A program made the translations under genes and the position numbers. From a virus: DNA of 45,768 bases. The notes beneath the pieces are model-generated. The model saw nothing but the letters and a program-made list of their open reading frames with translations, was not told the DNA's origin and did no database searches. Positions within the stretch are counted from its first letter, which is position 1. Every line of letters begins with the position of its first letter. Shown here one piece after another: positions 26,342 through 35,759 of the stretch. Where the stretch lies: positions 1 through 45,768 of IMG/VR virus record IMGVR_UViG_3300029914_000050; one strand, 5' to 3'.

Positions 26342-28027
26342 TTAAAAACCTTCGATGATTAAAAAACCCGTGCTGGTAGTTCCAGTCACGGTGACAGCAG
26401 TGGTAGAAAGGCTCGTAATAAGTGTTGCAGTGAGTTCATTGGTATTCAAAATAGCGGGCGTGTGTGAGAATGCGGTAGGAAATGTGTATGATGCTGTCCC
26501 TAGCAAAGCGGCGCAATAGATAATCACCTTTTTATAACTGCTGCCCTGCTCCGGTTGCGAAAACACTGCCGAGCCGGAAGTAGAGCCGCTCACGGTTGTT
26601 TGGACTGCCGTATTGTTGACGATAGGTGTCGAAAGTGATTGCCCCGCCGTGATACCTGTCGATTGGCTTATACTAAGCGTCACGGCAGAATACGCACTCC
26701 CGGGATCGCCAAGAAGAATATCACCAGCATTATCCGTACTCAAATAGATGTTGCCATTTGTGTCGGAGAATGCGCTCCCCTGAATATTGGCCTCTGATAC
26801 CAGGCCATCTTCAAATGTAGGTGAACCACCACTCATAATAAAGGAGCCTGTGATATACCCAAGGCCATTATTAAATATCAATGTTTCTGTACTTACACTT
26901 GTACTAAAAAATGCTGTTCCATTCGGTGTGATATTCCAAATATTCCCGTTGCCATCCCCCTGAGAATTTCCGGCATCGTACATAAATGTATTCGAGGAAT
27001 CGCCGTTAATATTTCCGCCATCAAAATCCATCAGGTAGGAGTCATTGTTGTAGAACCGCCCGGTGTTAATCCCTATGCCGTAGAAAGCCCCTACAGCACC
27101 CCACTGCACGAACTCACCGTTTGAAAATCCGGCAGCATATTGAAGCAAGCTATCATCGCCGTTTACATCATACACATAAGTGGTGTATCTACGCTGCTCC
27201 CCACTCGCGTCACGATTACAATAATTAATCTCTCCGTATCGCTGGCCATATCCCCCATACATAGTAAAGGAGCACCAATTCTCCCCAAAGTTTTCATCGA
27301 GTGCGCCAATGCCGAACAGAACATCGTCTGTCGAATCGTAAGCAGCGATTAGTGGCTGGTTATAGCCGTCTGCAATAGCGGAAAAGCCTTGTACGATTAA
27401 GGCAGTCGTTGCCGATGTGCCCGTGCTGATTGTTGTCGTATTGGTAAAAAGATTCTGTCCGGTGAAAGTTTGGTCAGCATTTAATAGCGCAAGATTGCTA
27501 GATGCAATGCCGCTGTCCTGCACGAGCTTGCCCCCGGTGCCGCTGAAGGACGCGATGTGCCCGGAGACCGCCGAGCTGGGGCCGGCCACGAACGAGGCTG
27601 CGTTGCCGTTCAACTTGCCGATGGCCACGACGACACTGTCCGTGGCCGCGATGACGCCGGCGGAGGACGCGTAACCGGTGAGGGGCGCGGATATGGCCCG
27701 GGAGTTCGTGAAGTAGAGGTTCGTGTTCTCCGTCACCTGCGCGGTGGTGTAGTCCCCGGCCGTCGCGACTATCGCCCCGTTGCGGCCGAAGACTGACGTC
27801 ACACCCGCGGGAGTCGGTGTCTGCCACGACACGGCGTAGTCCGCGTTGCTGCTCTTCGTGGCGACCTGGCCCGTGGTGCCGCCGACGGGCAGACCCCGGC
27901 CGGACGCGCCCTGTGGACCGACACCCGCCAGGTTGACCACCATGGAGACCGGGGACAACGTCACCTTGATAGCGTTGTTCACCACGACAACGGCGGTGGG
28001 CTGGGAGACGATGGTGACGTTTGTCAT
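26342..28027 (-). CDS. Tail fibre / receptor-binding protein, mosaic
   Basis: The 561-residue protein has a GC-rich N-terminal part (to about residue 175) with beta structure, a short [11 protein letters not shown] collagen-like stretch and a [19 protein letters not shown] linker of the type seen in phage fibres. The C-terminal two thirds is AT-rich and different in codon use: [34 protein letters not shown], many Gly/Asn/Asp turns, and a final [16 protein letters not shown] region. This is typical of a receptor-binding module acquired separately from the virion-anchoring part. It should decide host surface recognition. Confidence 0.75.
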   Translation of the reverse strand: MTNVTIVSQPTAVVVVNNAIKVTLSPVSMVVNLAGVGPQGASGRGLPVGGTTGQVATKSSNADYAVSWQTPTPAGVTSVFGRNGAIVATAGDYTTAQVTENTNLYFTNSRAISAPLTGYASSAGVIAATDSVVVAIGKLNGNAASFVAGPSSAVSGHIASFSGTGGKLVQDSGIASSNLALLNADQTFTGQNLFTNTTTISTGTSATTALIVQGFSAIADGYNQPLIAAYDSTDDVLFGIGALDENFGENWCSFTMYGGYGQRYGEINYCNRDASGEQRRYTTYVYDVNGDDSLLQYAAGFSNGEFVQWGAVGAFYGIGINTGRFYNNDSYLMDFDGGNINGDSSNTFMYDAGNSQGDGNGNIWNITPNGTAFFSTSVSTETLIFNNGLGYITGSFIMSGGSPTFEDGLVSEANIQGSAFSDTNGNIYLSTDNAGDILLGDPGSAYSAVTLSISQSTGITAGQSLSTPIVNNTAVQTTVSGSTSGSAVFSQPEQGSSYKKVIIYCAALLGTASYTFPTAFSHTPAILNTNELTATLITSLSTTAVTVTGTTSTGFLIIEGF

Positions 28028-28383
28028 GGGACCGGACTCACGTTTGCGGTTACAGAGAAATTACCCGAGAAGATGGGCGTCTCGACGCCCGCGCCGCTGA
28101 CGATCCACACGTCGTAGGGATAGGAGCCGGGCGGCATCGATGCGGTCACTGCGCTCGCTATGTTGAGCACGCACTGCCCGGTGGTCGGACTCGGGACGGT
28201 GATCCCCCCGTTCATGGTGTTGAGTGTGAGCGGGTCGGCGCCGACGTTGATCTGACACTTGAGCGAGTAGCCCGTGAGGTCCATCGCTGCGCCGCTCGCC
28301 TGAGAGAGGGCGAAGGAGAGAGCGACGGTCTCACCCGCGATGATCCCGATCGATGTCTGGTTGTTGATGGATGTGACGTTCAT
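28024..28383 (-). CDS. Ig-like / BppU-N-like tail fibre-associated protein
   Basis: The 119-residue protein ([37 protein letters not shown]..., then [27 protein letters not shown]) has a beta-sandwich pattern like the N-terminal domain of phage baseplate upper proteins and similar linkers. It overlaps the fibre gene by four bases (ATGA), so it may be the fibre's partner at the baseplate. Confidence 0.7.
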   Translation of the reverse strand: MNVTSINNQTSIGIIAGETVALSFALSQASGAAMDLTGYSLKCQINVGADPLTLNTMNGGITVPSPTTGQCVLNIASAVTASMPPGSYPYDVWIVSGAGVETPIFSGNFSVTANVSPVP

Positions 28384-28793
28384 GCGATCCCCCTGTAGAA
28401 CTCGTGTCTGCCTATGACCTTGCAGGGCGTCTGGCCCTCAGCCCAGTCCGCGTGCGTGCCCACCACCTTGTAGAACGTGGCGCCGTCGGTCAGGTCCGCT
28501 AGATCGCCCGCGACGGCCTGCGCCGCGATGTCGAGGCACTGCGCGAAGATCGGGTCCGACGCGTCGACTGACTCGAGCAGCGCCCTGTTCGGGTCGTTCT
28601 CGTTGTGACAGGAGAACTGCCACGGGGCGAGGCAGCAGGCGACGACGTCCCCGTGCCCGAAGTGCGGGTGGTCCGGCAGCGCGATGCGGTTCATCACCAC
28701 GTTGGCTATGGCGGTCAGGCCGTCGACGCCCTGGTTGCGTGCCTCGCCGAACATCGTGCGGCCGAGCGTGTCCTGCGGGTCTGTTGTGTCCAT
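28380..28793 (-). CDS. SleB-type cell wall hydrolase (endolysin)
   Basis: The 137-residue protein has TLGRTMFGEARNQGVDGLTAIANVVMNRIALPD, CCLAPWQFSCHNENDPN and a DLTDGATFYKV region. This is the Hydrolase_2/SleB family, with Glu17 as the likely catalytic acid. It cuts the glycan strand of peptidoglycan at the end of infection. It lacks a signal peptide, so it depends on the holin encoded downstream in the same operon. Its start overlaps nothing; its end overlaps the next gene by four bases. Confidence 0.88.
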   Translation of the reverse strand: MDTTDPQDTLGRTMFGEARNQGVDGLTAIANVVMNRIALPDHPHFGHGDVVACCLAPWQFSCHNENDPNRALLESVDASDPIFAQCLDIAAQAVAGDLADLTDGATFYKVVGTHADWAEGQTPCKVIGRHEFYRGIA

Positions 28794-28795
28794 GT

Positions 28796-29161
28796 TCAGT
28801 CTCCCCTCGATGTCTTGGTGATGATGCCGACGATGCTGCTGAGCTGGGCGGACAGGCCGCCCATCTGCGTGTTGAGGCTGCCGAACTGGAGGTTCATCTC
28901 GCTGCGCACGCTGGCGAGGTTGCCCTTGAGTTCGTTCACATCGTCCTTGAGCGCGAACTTTCTGTCCGCATCCTTGAAGTCCTCCCTATGCTCGTCGTAC
29001 TGCTTCGTCAGCAACCCTTCCACTTTCTCGACCTCCCCGTTGATGTGTTCGTAGATGGCCCCCACCGCCCGGAGGATGTAGGCCCACATGACGCCCATGA
29101 GCACCATGAAGAACGTGCCGCCGAGGCCGATCACCCAAGTCAGTACTGTAATGTCAGACAT
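28796..29161 (-). CDS. Membrane protein with coiled-coil tail (lysis accessory?)
   Basis: The start at 29161 follows GGAAAGGATTGAG; ATGs further upstream are possible. The product (121 residues) has one N-terminal transmembrane segment (ITVLTWVIGLGGTFFMVLMGVMWAYIL) and a long charged coiled coil (VEKVEGLLTKQYDEHREDF..., LKGNLASVRSEMNLQFGSL). One membrane helix plus a coiled coil next to the endolysin gene is the layout of i-spanins and of phage DUF-type membrane proteins. No o-spanin partner is obvious beside it. Confidence 0.65.
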   Translation of the reverse strand: MSDITVLTWVIGLGGTFFMVLMGVMWAYILRAVGAIYEHINGEVEKVEGLLTKQYDEHREDFKDADRKFALKDDVNELKGNLASVRSEMNLQFGSLNTQMGGLSAQLSSIVGIITKTSRGD

Positions 29162-29220
29162 CTCAATCCTTTCCGTCATATCCTTAGTTGCGTTGCTGCC
29201 GTCGGCCAGAGTGGACCCCG

Positions 29221-29745
29221 TCAGAGTGTTAGTGCGTACAGGGTGCATCCGATGATCGCTCCGTCGGTGAACTCAGAGAACTCCACCGCGTGGGCCTTGT
29301 TGATGAAACCGTAGACGTAGTAGGGCAGCCCCATGAGGACGAACACGCCCGCGTAGACCGCCCGGTCGAGGTGTCCGAGGATGAGCGCGTCGCCCACGAC
29401 TACCGGCACGAACAGCGCCTGTCGCGCGGTCATGCACGCGAGGCCGTACAGCCTCGAGTGGTCGGGGTCGTTGCCGATCTCCTCCGACCAGTACTTGTCC
29501 CATGCCGGCGTGCACCAGAGCATCAGCGAGATGTACGTCCAGCAGAACAGTTCGAAGGCGACGTGCCAGTCCGGCAGCTCCAGCGCACCTACGCACAGCG
29601 CCATGAGCCCCATGCTGACCAGCCTCCCCGCCTCGGTGGAGTCGGTCTCCTCGTAGAGCCTGCTGCCGCGCGCGCGGTTGAAGAGCATGCACGCGGCCGC
29701 GACGAGCAGGCCGGTGATGATCTGCGTCGTGTCCAACGTGAACAT
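29221..29745 (-). CDS. Multi-pass membrane protein
   Basis: Starting at MFTLDTTQ the 174-residue product has about five hydrophobic segments (IITGLLVAAACMLF, VSMGLMALCVGALEL, LFCWTYISLMLWC, ALFVPVVVGDALILG, AVYAGVFVLMGLPYYVYGF). A longer reading upstream is arginine- and proline-rich and lacks a ribosome site. It lies in the lysis and fibre region and may be an additional holin-like or antiholin protein. The family is not recognised. Confidence 0.62.
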   Translation of the reverse strand: MFTLDTTQIITGLLVAAACMLFNRARGSRLYEETDSTEAGRLVSMGLMALCVGALELPDWHVAFELFCWTYISLMLWCTPAWDKYWSEEIGNDPDHSRLYGLACMTARQALFVPVVVGDALILGHLDRAVYAGVFVLMGLPYYVYGFINKAHAVEFSEFTDGAIIGCTLYALTL

Positions 29746-29753
29746 GGTTCGCC

Positions 29754-30128
29754 TCACTCTAGAGTTTGTTCGGGGGTATCGACCGACTGTCCGATCTGTA
29801 CCCAGTAATTGACCTGCTGCACCGTGAGGCCTTCCGGCGGGGTGTAGCGCCACTTGTTGGCCTCCCGGTATTCTCTCTCCCACAATTGGAAATTGAGGTG
29901 GTAGGTTTGGATCGCCTCGCCGTAACTCTTGAGATTAGCGAAGTGGGCGGACAGGTCTGCGAAGTAGATCTGGATTTCATCCGGTGTGGATTCCGCTGTC
30001 GGCCTCCTGGGCGCTACGGGTTCCACCGGCACAGGGATAGGGTCAGGCAGCGGCGGCAGATCGTCCTGGTCGCGCAGTTCGATAAAGTTCTTGACAATGT
30101 TGTTAGAGTCGACGAGTGCTGTACGCAT
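29754..30128 (-). CDS. Tail fibre assembly-like hypothetical protein
   Basis: The start at 30128 has a clean ATAGGAGAAAATATC site; an ATG 24 bases upstream lacks one. The 124-residue protein begins MRTALVDSNNIVKNFIEL, like the N-termini of many phage fibre-associated proteins (ALID.NN.V.NII). A proline-rich linker (PPLPDPIPVPVEP) and a helical part with YREANKWRYTPPEGLTVQQVNYW follow. It sits immediately after the glycine-rich fibre gene, so a chaperone role for that fibre is plausible. Confidence 0.62.
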   Translation of the reverse strand: MRTALVDSNNIVKNFIELRDQDDLPPLPDPIPVPVEPVAPRRPTAESTPDEIQIYFADLSAHFANLKSYGEAIQTYHLNFQLWEREYREANKWRYTPPEGLTVQQVNYWVQIGQSVDTPEQTLE

Positions 30129-30139
30129 GATATTTTCTC

Positions 30140-31468
30140 CTATAGAACCCATTCAATTACGCAAACACCATTCGCGCCTGCGCCGCCAGCAGAGCCAGTG
30201 CTAGAAGATCCGCCACCACCAGAACCATAGGCTTGACCGGCGACACCATTACCCGTTGTTGCAACGCCACCGCCACCGCCGCCCCAAAATGAACTGCCGC
30301 CGATGCCAGAGAATTGCGCGCCACCTTGGTTAGCATTCGCACCGCCACCGCCACCCAATATGGATAACGTAGCATTCGTACAAGCGCCGCCGCCAGCACC
30401 GCCCACCTGACTAAGACCAGCGGTTCCAGCACCACCACCAGGTGCGGTGACCGTCGTTGCACCAAAAACCGCAATGCTGCTTCCGCCCGCTGAACCTGCA
30501 CCTGACGTGCCACCCGCGCCTGCACCGCCGATCGTGATTGAGTAGTTCGTACTGGGCGACAGACCTGTCGCGATGTAGACCGCCGTGGACGCGGCGCCAC
30601 CGCCCGGCGCTGCATTACCGCCACTTTGTCCACCGCCGCCGCCGCCGCCGCCCGTGATCGTGATCTTGAACTGCGTCGACGAAGTGGTGGCCGAGGGTGT
30701 CGTGAAGTTGCCGCTACTGGTGATGTTGGTGTAGTGCAGCTGACCGACCGCATTCGCCCACTGCGGGTTAGCGCTCGAACCCTGAGTCTGCAGGAACTGA
30801 CCAGATGTGCCAGGGGCCAGCACGTTCCACGCGCTCGCCCCGCGGTAGAGGACGTTCCCCTGCGTAGAGCCGATGCACGCGTCTATGATTGCCGTCAATG
30901 TGTCTGCGGAGGGGGACGCCGTGCCTCCGCTGATGTTCGCGAGGACCGTGTTGTTCGACTGCGTGGCGAGTGCGCCAAGTGGGAGTTCACCCGCGGTCAC
31001 ACCCCAGAAGTTGCGCTCGTCCACGACCATAGCGTTGGTGATCGCCGTCGTCGTCGAGAGGAGGGGGGAGGCGACGGTGCCGATCTGCGCGACCGGGAAG
31101 CACCCCGCGGTGATGGTCGGGGCGGAGGGGGTGCCCGTCGTCGGCGTGCCGGTGACGATCGAGAGGACGCCGGTGAGCGCGTTGATGACCGCGCGGTCGA
31201 TGCGCTTGTTGCTGCCGGAGGGCGCAGTGATGGTGCCGGACACCTGGCTGGCCACCTCCGTCAACACCGGGCTGTTGGTGCTGTTCATGATCGAACCGGC
31301 GTCCAGCGTGATCGTCATGTTCGGCGTCACAGACTGGTGCGGCAGGAACTGGTCGACCACGCGCGCGGCGGCGACTGAGTTGGCGTCGATCTGCCCGGTG
31401 TACGCGGCCGCGTTGGTCGTCGTGTGGTTCGTCTGCGTGTAGCTCGCAGTCGGGTTGGTTCCGCTCAT
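30140..31468 (-). CDS. Tail fibre with glycine-rich adhesin-like C-terminus
   Basis: The 442-residue protein has a conserved fibre N-terminus (AAYTGQIDANSVAAARVVDQFLPHQ..., LDAGSIMN, then INALTGVLSIVTGTP). Its C-terminal region (about residues 265-442) is made of poly-Gly runs separated by short beta segments, ending GAGANGVCVIEWVL. Poly-glycine sandwiches of this kind form the receptor-binding tip of phage S16 gp38-type adhesins, and fibres ending in VIIEW are common. The 3' end of the gene is lower in GC than its start. Confidence 0.75.
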   Translation of the reverse strand: MSGTNPTASYTQTNHTTTNAAAYTGQIDANSVAAARVVDQFLPHQSVTPNMTITLDAGSIMNSTNSPVLTEVASQVSGTITAPSGSNKRIDRAVINALTGVLSIVTGTPTTGTPSAPTITAGCFPVAQIGTVASPLLSTTTAITNAMVVDERNFWGVTAGELPLGALATQSNNTVLANISGGTASPSADTLTAIIDACIGSTQGNVLYRGASAWNVLAPGTSGQFLQTQGSSANPQWANAVGQLHYTNITSSGNFTTPSATTSSTQFKITITGGGGGGGGQSGGNAAPGGGAASTAVYIATGLSPSTNYSITIGGAGAGGTSGAGSAGGSSIAVFGATTVTAPGGGAGTAGLSQVGGAGGGACTNATLSILGGGGGANANQGGAQFSGIGGSSFWGGGGGGVATTGNGVAGQAYGSGGGGSSSTGSAGGAGANGVCVIEWVL

Positions 31469-31480
31469 TTTTCTGTTCTC

Positions 31481-34400
31481 CTAGTTTCCTGTTGCTTGCC
31501 AGTTGATGCTGCCGCCGACGTCTGAGCCGGAGCTGTTCCACACGTGCGCGGTGAAGCCTGTGCTCGATATACCCGCCGCCGATGCAGTGAGTGCCGTGCC
31601 CGTCGTTATCGCGGTGCAGACCACGTTCGGGAGCGAGTGATACGGCGTCGCGAAGGTGACCGCCGTCCCGCCGGGGGCGATGACAGCAGGCCCCGAGCTG
31701 TTGTTCTCGATCTGCGGCGCGTCGTCGATGCTCGGCGTGAAGTCCGTGATGTAAGAGACGTTGCCGGCTGTGATCCCGCTATACGTCACCCTCGCATTGA
31801 GGTAGCGCATGGTGACGAAGCCGATGCTCCAGTTGATGTACGTGTTGGGGTCGGACCCGCCCGTCAACCACGTGTCGATAGACAACTGGAGGTTCGCCGC
31901 CGCGCCGGACTCGCCAGCCCCCAGCGTGCCGGCCATCGAAGAGTAGACGCGCAGGCTGTCGTTGTACCCCGTGTCGACTGTGGGCGCGGTGTAGTACGCC
32001 GTGGCGACGGGGTTCGCGACCATGGCGTCGAAGATCTGCCAGCCTGTCGTGTTAAGGGACGGTGGCGAGGCGCCGGTGATGAGGCCGCCGACGGGTTCCG
32101 TCCAACCGGTGCCTAGCACCAATGGCGTGGCGTTCTGTAGCGTCTCCGAGCCACTCGACGTGCCGACGTAGACGTTCCACCCGGTGGCGGGTTGGCTGCC
32201 GCCTGGAATCGACGGCGAGGCGACAGTCAGGAGGTTGAGCGCCAGCACAGCCAGCGAGGACTCTGAGCTGACGGTGGTCTCCCCCGTCGAGTCGACGTAG
32301 GTGATCTTGACATAGTACGTCGTGAGCCCCAGCGAACCGCCGGCCACGCTGCCGAGCGTCGGCGCGGAGGGCGCCGAGAGCGTGGTGTAGAACCCGGCAT
32401 CCTGCTGGTCCAGCGGCACGAGGACGCCCGTCCAGTGGAGGTAGAGGTTGTAGAGCGTGCCCGGCCAGGTCGGTTCCTGGGCGACCTGCGACACCAGGCT
32501 GTTCGTGTTCGTGACCACGAGCTCGACCGAGCTGACGGGTCCCAACTGGTTGGCGATGTCGCGGCCGCGGATGTAGAAGATCCACGTGCCGGGGATGACG
32601 CTAGCATTGGTCATCTCGGTCGCGCGCGAGGCCTCTGTGAGGATTGTCGCCGTCCCGACTGCCCCGCCGACGGGGCCGTAGAGAATGTCGTAGAAGTTCA
32701 GCGCGTCGTCTGTCAAGTCGTCCCACACGAACACGACGGCGCCGCCGACCTGCGTGGCGCTGAAGTTCTGCACCGTACCCGGGAGGGGAGGCCCCTCGAT
32801 CACGTGCTGGAACGGCTGCACCTCGGCCAGCGTCTGCGGGTTGCCGCCCCAGAGGTTGAACGAGAGCAGTTTGATGTAGAGCGTGAGCCCGATCTGCGCC
32901 TGGTCGTACGGGAAAGCGAGCTGAGACCCGTCGAGGCGTGCGAACTGCGACCCGGCCGGGTGGTCGGAGATCGTCGTGCCGTACATCCCACGTCGCAGGT
33001 AAGTGCCGAGGTTGTACTCGCTGCCCGTGACCAGGTTGGCAGTCTCGTACGCCACCAGCTCGTAGGAGGTCTCGGACGGGGGCGGCGCCGTGCCGCCGAT
33101 CAGCCCGCCGGTCGGCTCCGTCCAGTTGGTGCCGATTGAGATCGGCGACGCGTTCTGCTTGGTCTCTGCACCGGTGCTGGTGCCCACGTAGACGTTCCAA
33201 CCCGTCGCACCGGTCTGCGCGACGGGCGACGTCACCACTAGGCACGTGCTGGCCGGGAGCGAGAGGTTGTCCTCGGGCGACGGCGGCCCCTCCCCGCTCG
33301 AGAAGACGTAGGTCACCCTCGTGAAGTAGTCGGTCGCGGTCAGCGCGCCGCCCGCGATGCTGCCGAGCGTCGGGGCAGGGGGGTTGGGGTAGCCGCCCTC
33401 GAAGCACAGCGTGTGGCCGAGGTCGACGTCGTTGGTGCTCGTGGCGCTGTAGAGCTCGCCCGTCGTCGACAGGTTCACCTGGAGCGTGTCCGTCGTGTCC
33501 GGGTCGGAGCCGGACGGGAAGTCCGCGTTGTTCACGCCGATGCGCGAGCCGCCCTCGATCCTACCCATGAGGCGGTAGGTCTGGTTGTCCGTCGAGGTGT
33601 AGACGTCGCACCCGCCCCAGTTGGCGCCTCCGCCGGTCAGCAGCCAGATCTCGAGGCCGCTGTTGGAGGCGATCTGGACTGGCGCCTCGAAGACGATCGG
33701 GGCGATAGGCGCGCCCGGCGAGATGTTCGTGTTTGGGGTATACCCGGCCTTCACCTGCGTCCCGTAGATCGGTGAGGAGCCGGTGCCGGCCAGGTAGTCT
33801 TCCACGACGAGCGTGAGCGTGCTGTCCTGCTGGTTCTCCGTGATCTCCTTGATGCGTACCCAGGCCGCGCTCAGCCCGAGGTTGGGGTCCGTGATGGCGA
33901 CGATGTCCATCGGGTCCAGCATGATGTAGTACCACTCGACGGTGAAGGTGTAGCTGTTGCGGACCAGTTGGCGTCCGAGCTGCATTTGCGCAGACGTGAG
34001 CGCCGGCGCGGCGCTGCAGAAGAAGTGCAGCGACTTCGAGTCCGCCGGGCGGAGGCCGTACTCGTTGATGGCCGCGTCATCCTTCGCCTCGACGATGGCG
34101 GGGTTGTATGAGTTCCCCCTGTCCAGGTACTCGACCTTGACGTCGTTGTACGCGTCGGACTGGCGCGTGCGTGTGCAGATGACTGGGTCGTCGCTGGTGA
34201 AGGACGAGGCGCCCGACCCGGATCCTTCGTTCTTGAGGAAGTCCGAGTCGGCGAGCGAGTAGATCGGCGCCGACGGCGCCGTGTATGTGTAGCCGTTCGC
34301 TGAGATCGTCGTGTCCCCGTACGGCTGCCACGTCAGCAGGCCCGACGACCAGACGAACTCGCCGTTGAGCCCGGCCGAGAAGTCCTTGAAGAAGTCCTGC

Positions 34401-35758
34401 GCCGCCTGTGCCTGCGCGAATGCGGGCGAGATGAAGAGGCCGTTGGCGAAGGTGAATTGCTGCAGCGAGGTCAGGCTGCCGATGTTGGCCGCTGGGAACC
34501 CGACGCCGTAGCGCGGGTTCGTGAGGAAGTCTGTGAGCGAAAGGGACGGGTCCGCGTCGACGACATCGATGATGCCGAGCAGCGCGCCGTTGTCCGCGGA
34601 CGAGAACGTGTACTCGCCGTACGAGCCGTTCGCCACGCTGATGCTGAACTGCCCCTGCAGGGGTGCGCCGAGCACCTGGGCGAGCGGGTTGCCCCAGCAC
34701 GTGAGCGTCGCGCCTCCCGACGCGGTCGCCGCCTGCGAGAGCGTGAGCGTGTCGGATCCGACTGAGATGATGACGGTGCCAGCGGGTATGCCCGCGGCGG
34801 TCACCAGCATGCCTGCCACCAGGTTCGCCGTGCTGCTGACGCCGGTGACGTTGACCGTCCCGTTGAGCGTGGCGGTCGGCTGGTAGATGTACGAGACGCC
34901 GGGGCCGATCGCGAGGTCGATGACCGTGACGTTCTTGCCCGCGTCAGCCACCGCGAACTGGTAGAGCCCGGCCACGCTGACCGAGTACTGACCGGTCGTC
35001 GGCCCGCTGCCGACGAGCGCGAACACGTTGCCGAGGCTGTCGACCACGCCCGCGCTCGCCGTGCCGACCGGGTTGGCGAGGTTGCCGAGCACGACGGGGA
35101 GGGCGGTGAGGGCCTGGTAGTTCTGCGCCTGGAACTGGTACGGCGTCGCGGGTATCACCGCGGCCTCGGTGAGCGAGGATGACAGGCCGAAGTAGGACGG
35201 GGTGAACGTGTACGGGCTCCCGACGGTGTAGGTCTCGGAGACGGCGCCGGAGATCGCGCCCCGGACCTCGAAGTTGAAGTTGGGCAGTTCAGGCTGGTTG
35301 CCGAGGTTGTAGTTCGCCGACGCGGCGTACGCCATGGACGAGTATCCGAGCGCCTGGCTCGGGTCCGCGCTCGAGAGGTACGACCACGCAGGCTGCCCCT
35401 GGTACCCGTCGAAGGCGGACACGCCCTGGCTGGCCAGCGCCTCGGGCGTCTTGTTGTCCCAGAGCTCTAGGATCGCGTCGACCGGGCCCTCGCAGATGCC
35501 GAGCATGAAGCTGGCGCTGTACGAGGCGCCGGACCCGCCGGCCTTCCCGCCGCCGCCCGCGATGCCACCCTTGCCGCCCTTGCCGCTGCCTGACCCCCCG
35601 TTGTAGCTGAAGTTGCCGTACCAGATCAGGTTGCCGGCGATGCGCTGCTGCCCGTGGACGAACGGCATGGCGACGCCCTGCACGGAACTCTGGATGCGCA
35701 GCGCCGTGGCGATCGGCGTCTTGCTGTTGACCTTGCTGCCCTTGCTCAGGATCGCCAT
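31481..35758 (-). CDS. Tail tip / host specificity protein J-like
   Basis: The 1425-residue protein begins MAILSKGSKVNSKTPIATALRIQSSVQGVAMPFVHGQQRIAGNLIWYGNF, has a glycine-rich loop, and continues with ICEGPVDAILELW and PFSPA-like regions. Later come VRIKEITENQQDSTLTLVVEDY, VYTSTDNQTYRLMGRI and Ig/FN3-like repeats. This follows the central tail hub proteins of siphoviruses (lambda J/GTA type), which plug the tail and attach fibres. It sits directly after the NlpC/P60 gene in transcription, the classic K-then-J order. Two ~320-bp repeated modules lie in its C-terminal half. Confidence 0.85.
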   Translation of the reverse strand: MAILSKGSKVNSKTPIATALRIQSSVQGVAMPFVHGQQRIAGNLIWYGNFSYNGGSGSGKGGKGGIAGGGGKAGGSGASYSASFMLGICEGPVDAILELWDNKTPEALASQGVSAFDGYQGQPAWSYLSSADPSQALGYSSMAYAASANYNLGNQPELPNFNFEVRGAISGAVSETYTVGSPYTFTPSYFGLSSSLTEAAVIPATPYQFQAQNYQALTALPVVLGNLANPVGTASAGVVDSLGNVFALVGSGPTTGQYSVSVAGLYQFAVADAGKNVTVIDLAIGPGVSYIYQPTATLNGTVNVTGVSSTANLVAGMLVTAAGIPAGTVIISVGSDTLTLSQAATASGGATLTCWGNPLAQVLGAPLQGQFSISVANGSYGEYTFSSADNGALLGIIDVVDADPSLSLTDFLTNPRYGVGFPAANIGSLTSLQQFTFANGLFISPAFAQAQAAQDFFKDFSAGLNGEFVWSSGLLTWQPYGDTTISANGYTYTAPSAPIYSLADSDFLKNEGSGSGASSFTSDDPVICTRTRQSDAYNDVKVEYLDRGNSYNPAIVEAKDDAAINEYGLRPADSKSLHFFCSAAPALTSAQMQLGRQLVRNSYTFTVEWYYIMLDPMDIVAITDPNLGLSAAWVRIKEITENQQDSTLTLVVEDYLAGTGSSPIYGTQVKAGYTPNTNISPGAPIAPIVFEAPVQIASNSGLEIWLLTGGGANWGGCDVYTSTDNQTYRLMGRIEGGSRIGVNNADFPSGSDPDTTDTLQVNLSTTGELYSATSTNDVDLGHTLCFEGGYPNPPAPTLGSIAGGALTATDYFTRVTYVFSSGEGPPSPEDNLSLPASTCLVVTSPVAQTGATGWNVYVGTSTGAETKQNASPISIGTNWTEPTGGLIGGTAPPPSETSYELVAYETANLVTGSEYNLGTYLRRGMYGTTISDHPAGSQFARLDGSQLAFPYDQAQIGLTLYIKLLSFNLWGGNPQTLAEVQPFQHVIEGPPLPGTVQNFSATQVGGAVVFVWDDLTDDALNFYDILYGPVGGAVGTATILTEASRATEMTNASVIPGTWIFYIRGRDIANQLGPVSSVELVVTNTNSLVSQVAQEPTWPGTLYNLYLHWTGVLVPLDQQDAGFYTTLSAPSAPTLGSVAGGSLGLTTYYVKITYVDSTGETTVSSESSLAVLALNLLTVASPSIPGGSQPATGWNVYVGTSSGSETLQNATPLVLGTGWTEPVGGLITGASPPSLNTTGWQIFDAMVANPVATAYYTAPTVDTGYNDSLRVYSSMAGTLGAGESGAAANLQLSIDTWLTGGSDPNTYINWSIGFVTMRYLNARVTYSGITAGNVSYITDFTPSIDDAPQIENNSSGPAVIAPGGTAVTFATPYHSLPNVVCTAITTGTALTASAAGISSTGFTAHVWNSSGSDVGGSINWQATGN
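32059..32376 (-). repeat. Internal module repeat 2 in the tail tip gene
   Basis: This segment encodes APTLGSVAGGSLGLTTYYVK, then ITYVDSTGE, GWNVYVGTSSGSETLQNA and a WTEPVGGL.TGASPP end. It is a diverged copy of the module encoded at 33074-33392, about 1 kb away. Both look like FN3/Ig-like decorations. Confidence 0.8.
33074..33392 (-). repeat. Internal module repeat 1 in the tail tip gene
   Basis: This segment encodes APTLGSIAGGALTATDYFTR, VTYVFSSGEG, GWNVYVGTSTGAETKQNA and WTEPTGGLIGGTAPP. It shares the order and spacing of the copy at 32059-32376, so a past internal duplication or paired acquisition is likely. Confidence 0.8.
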
Positions 35759-35759
35759 G

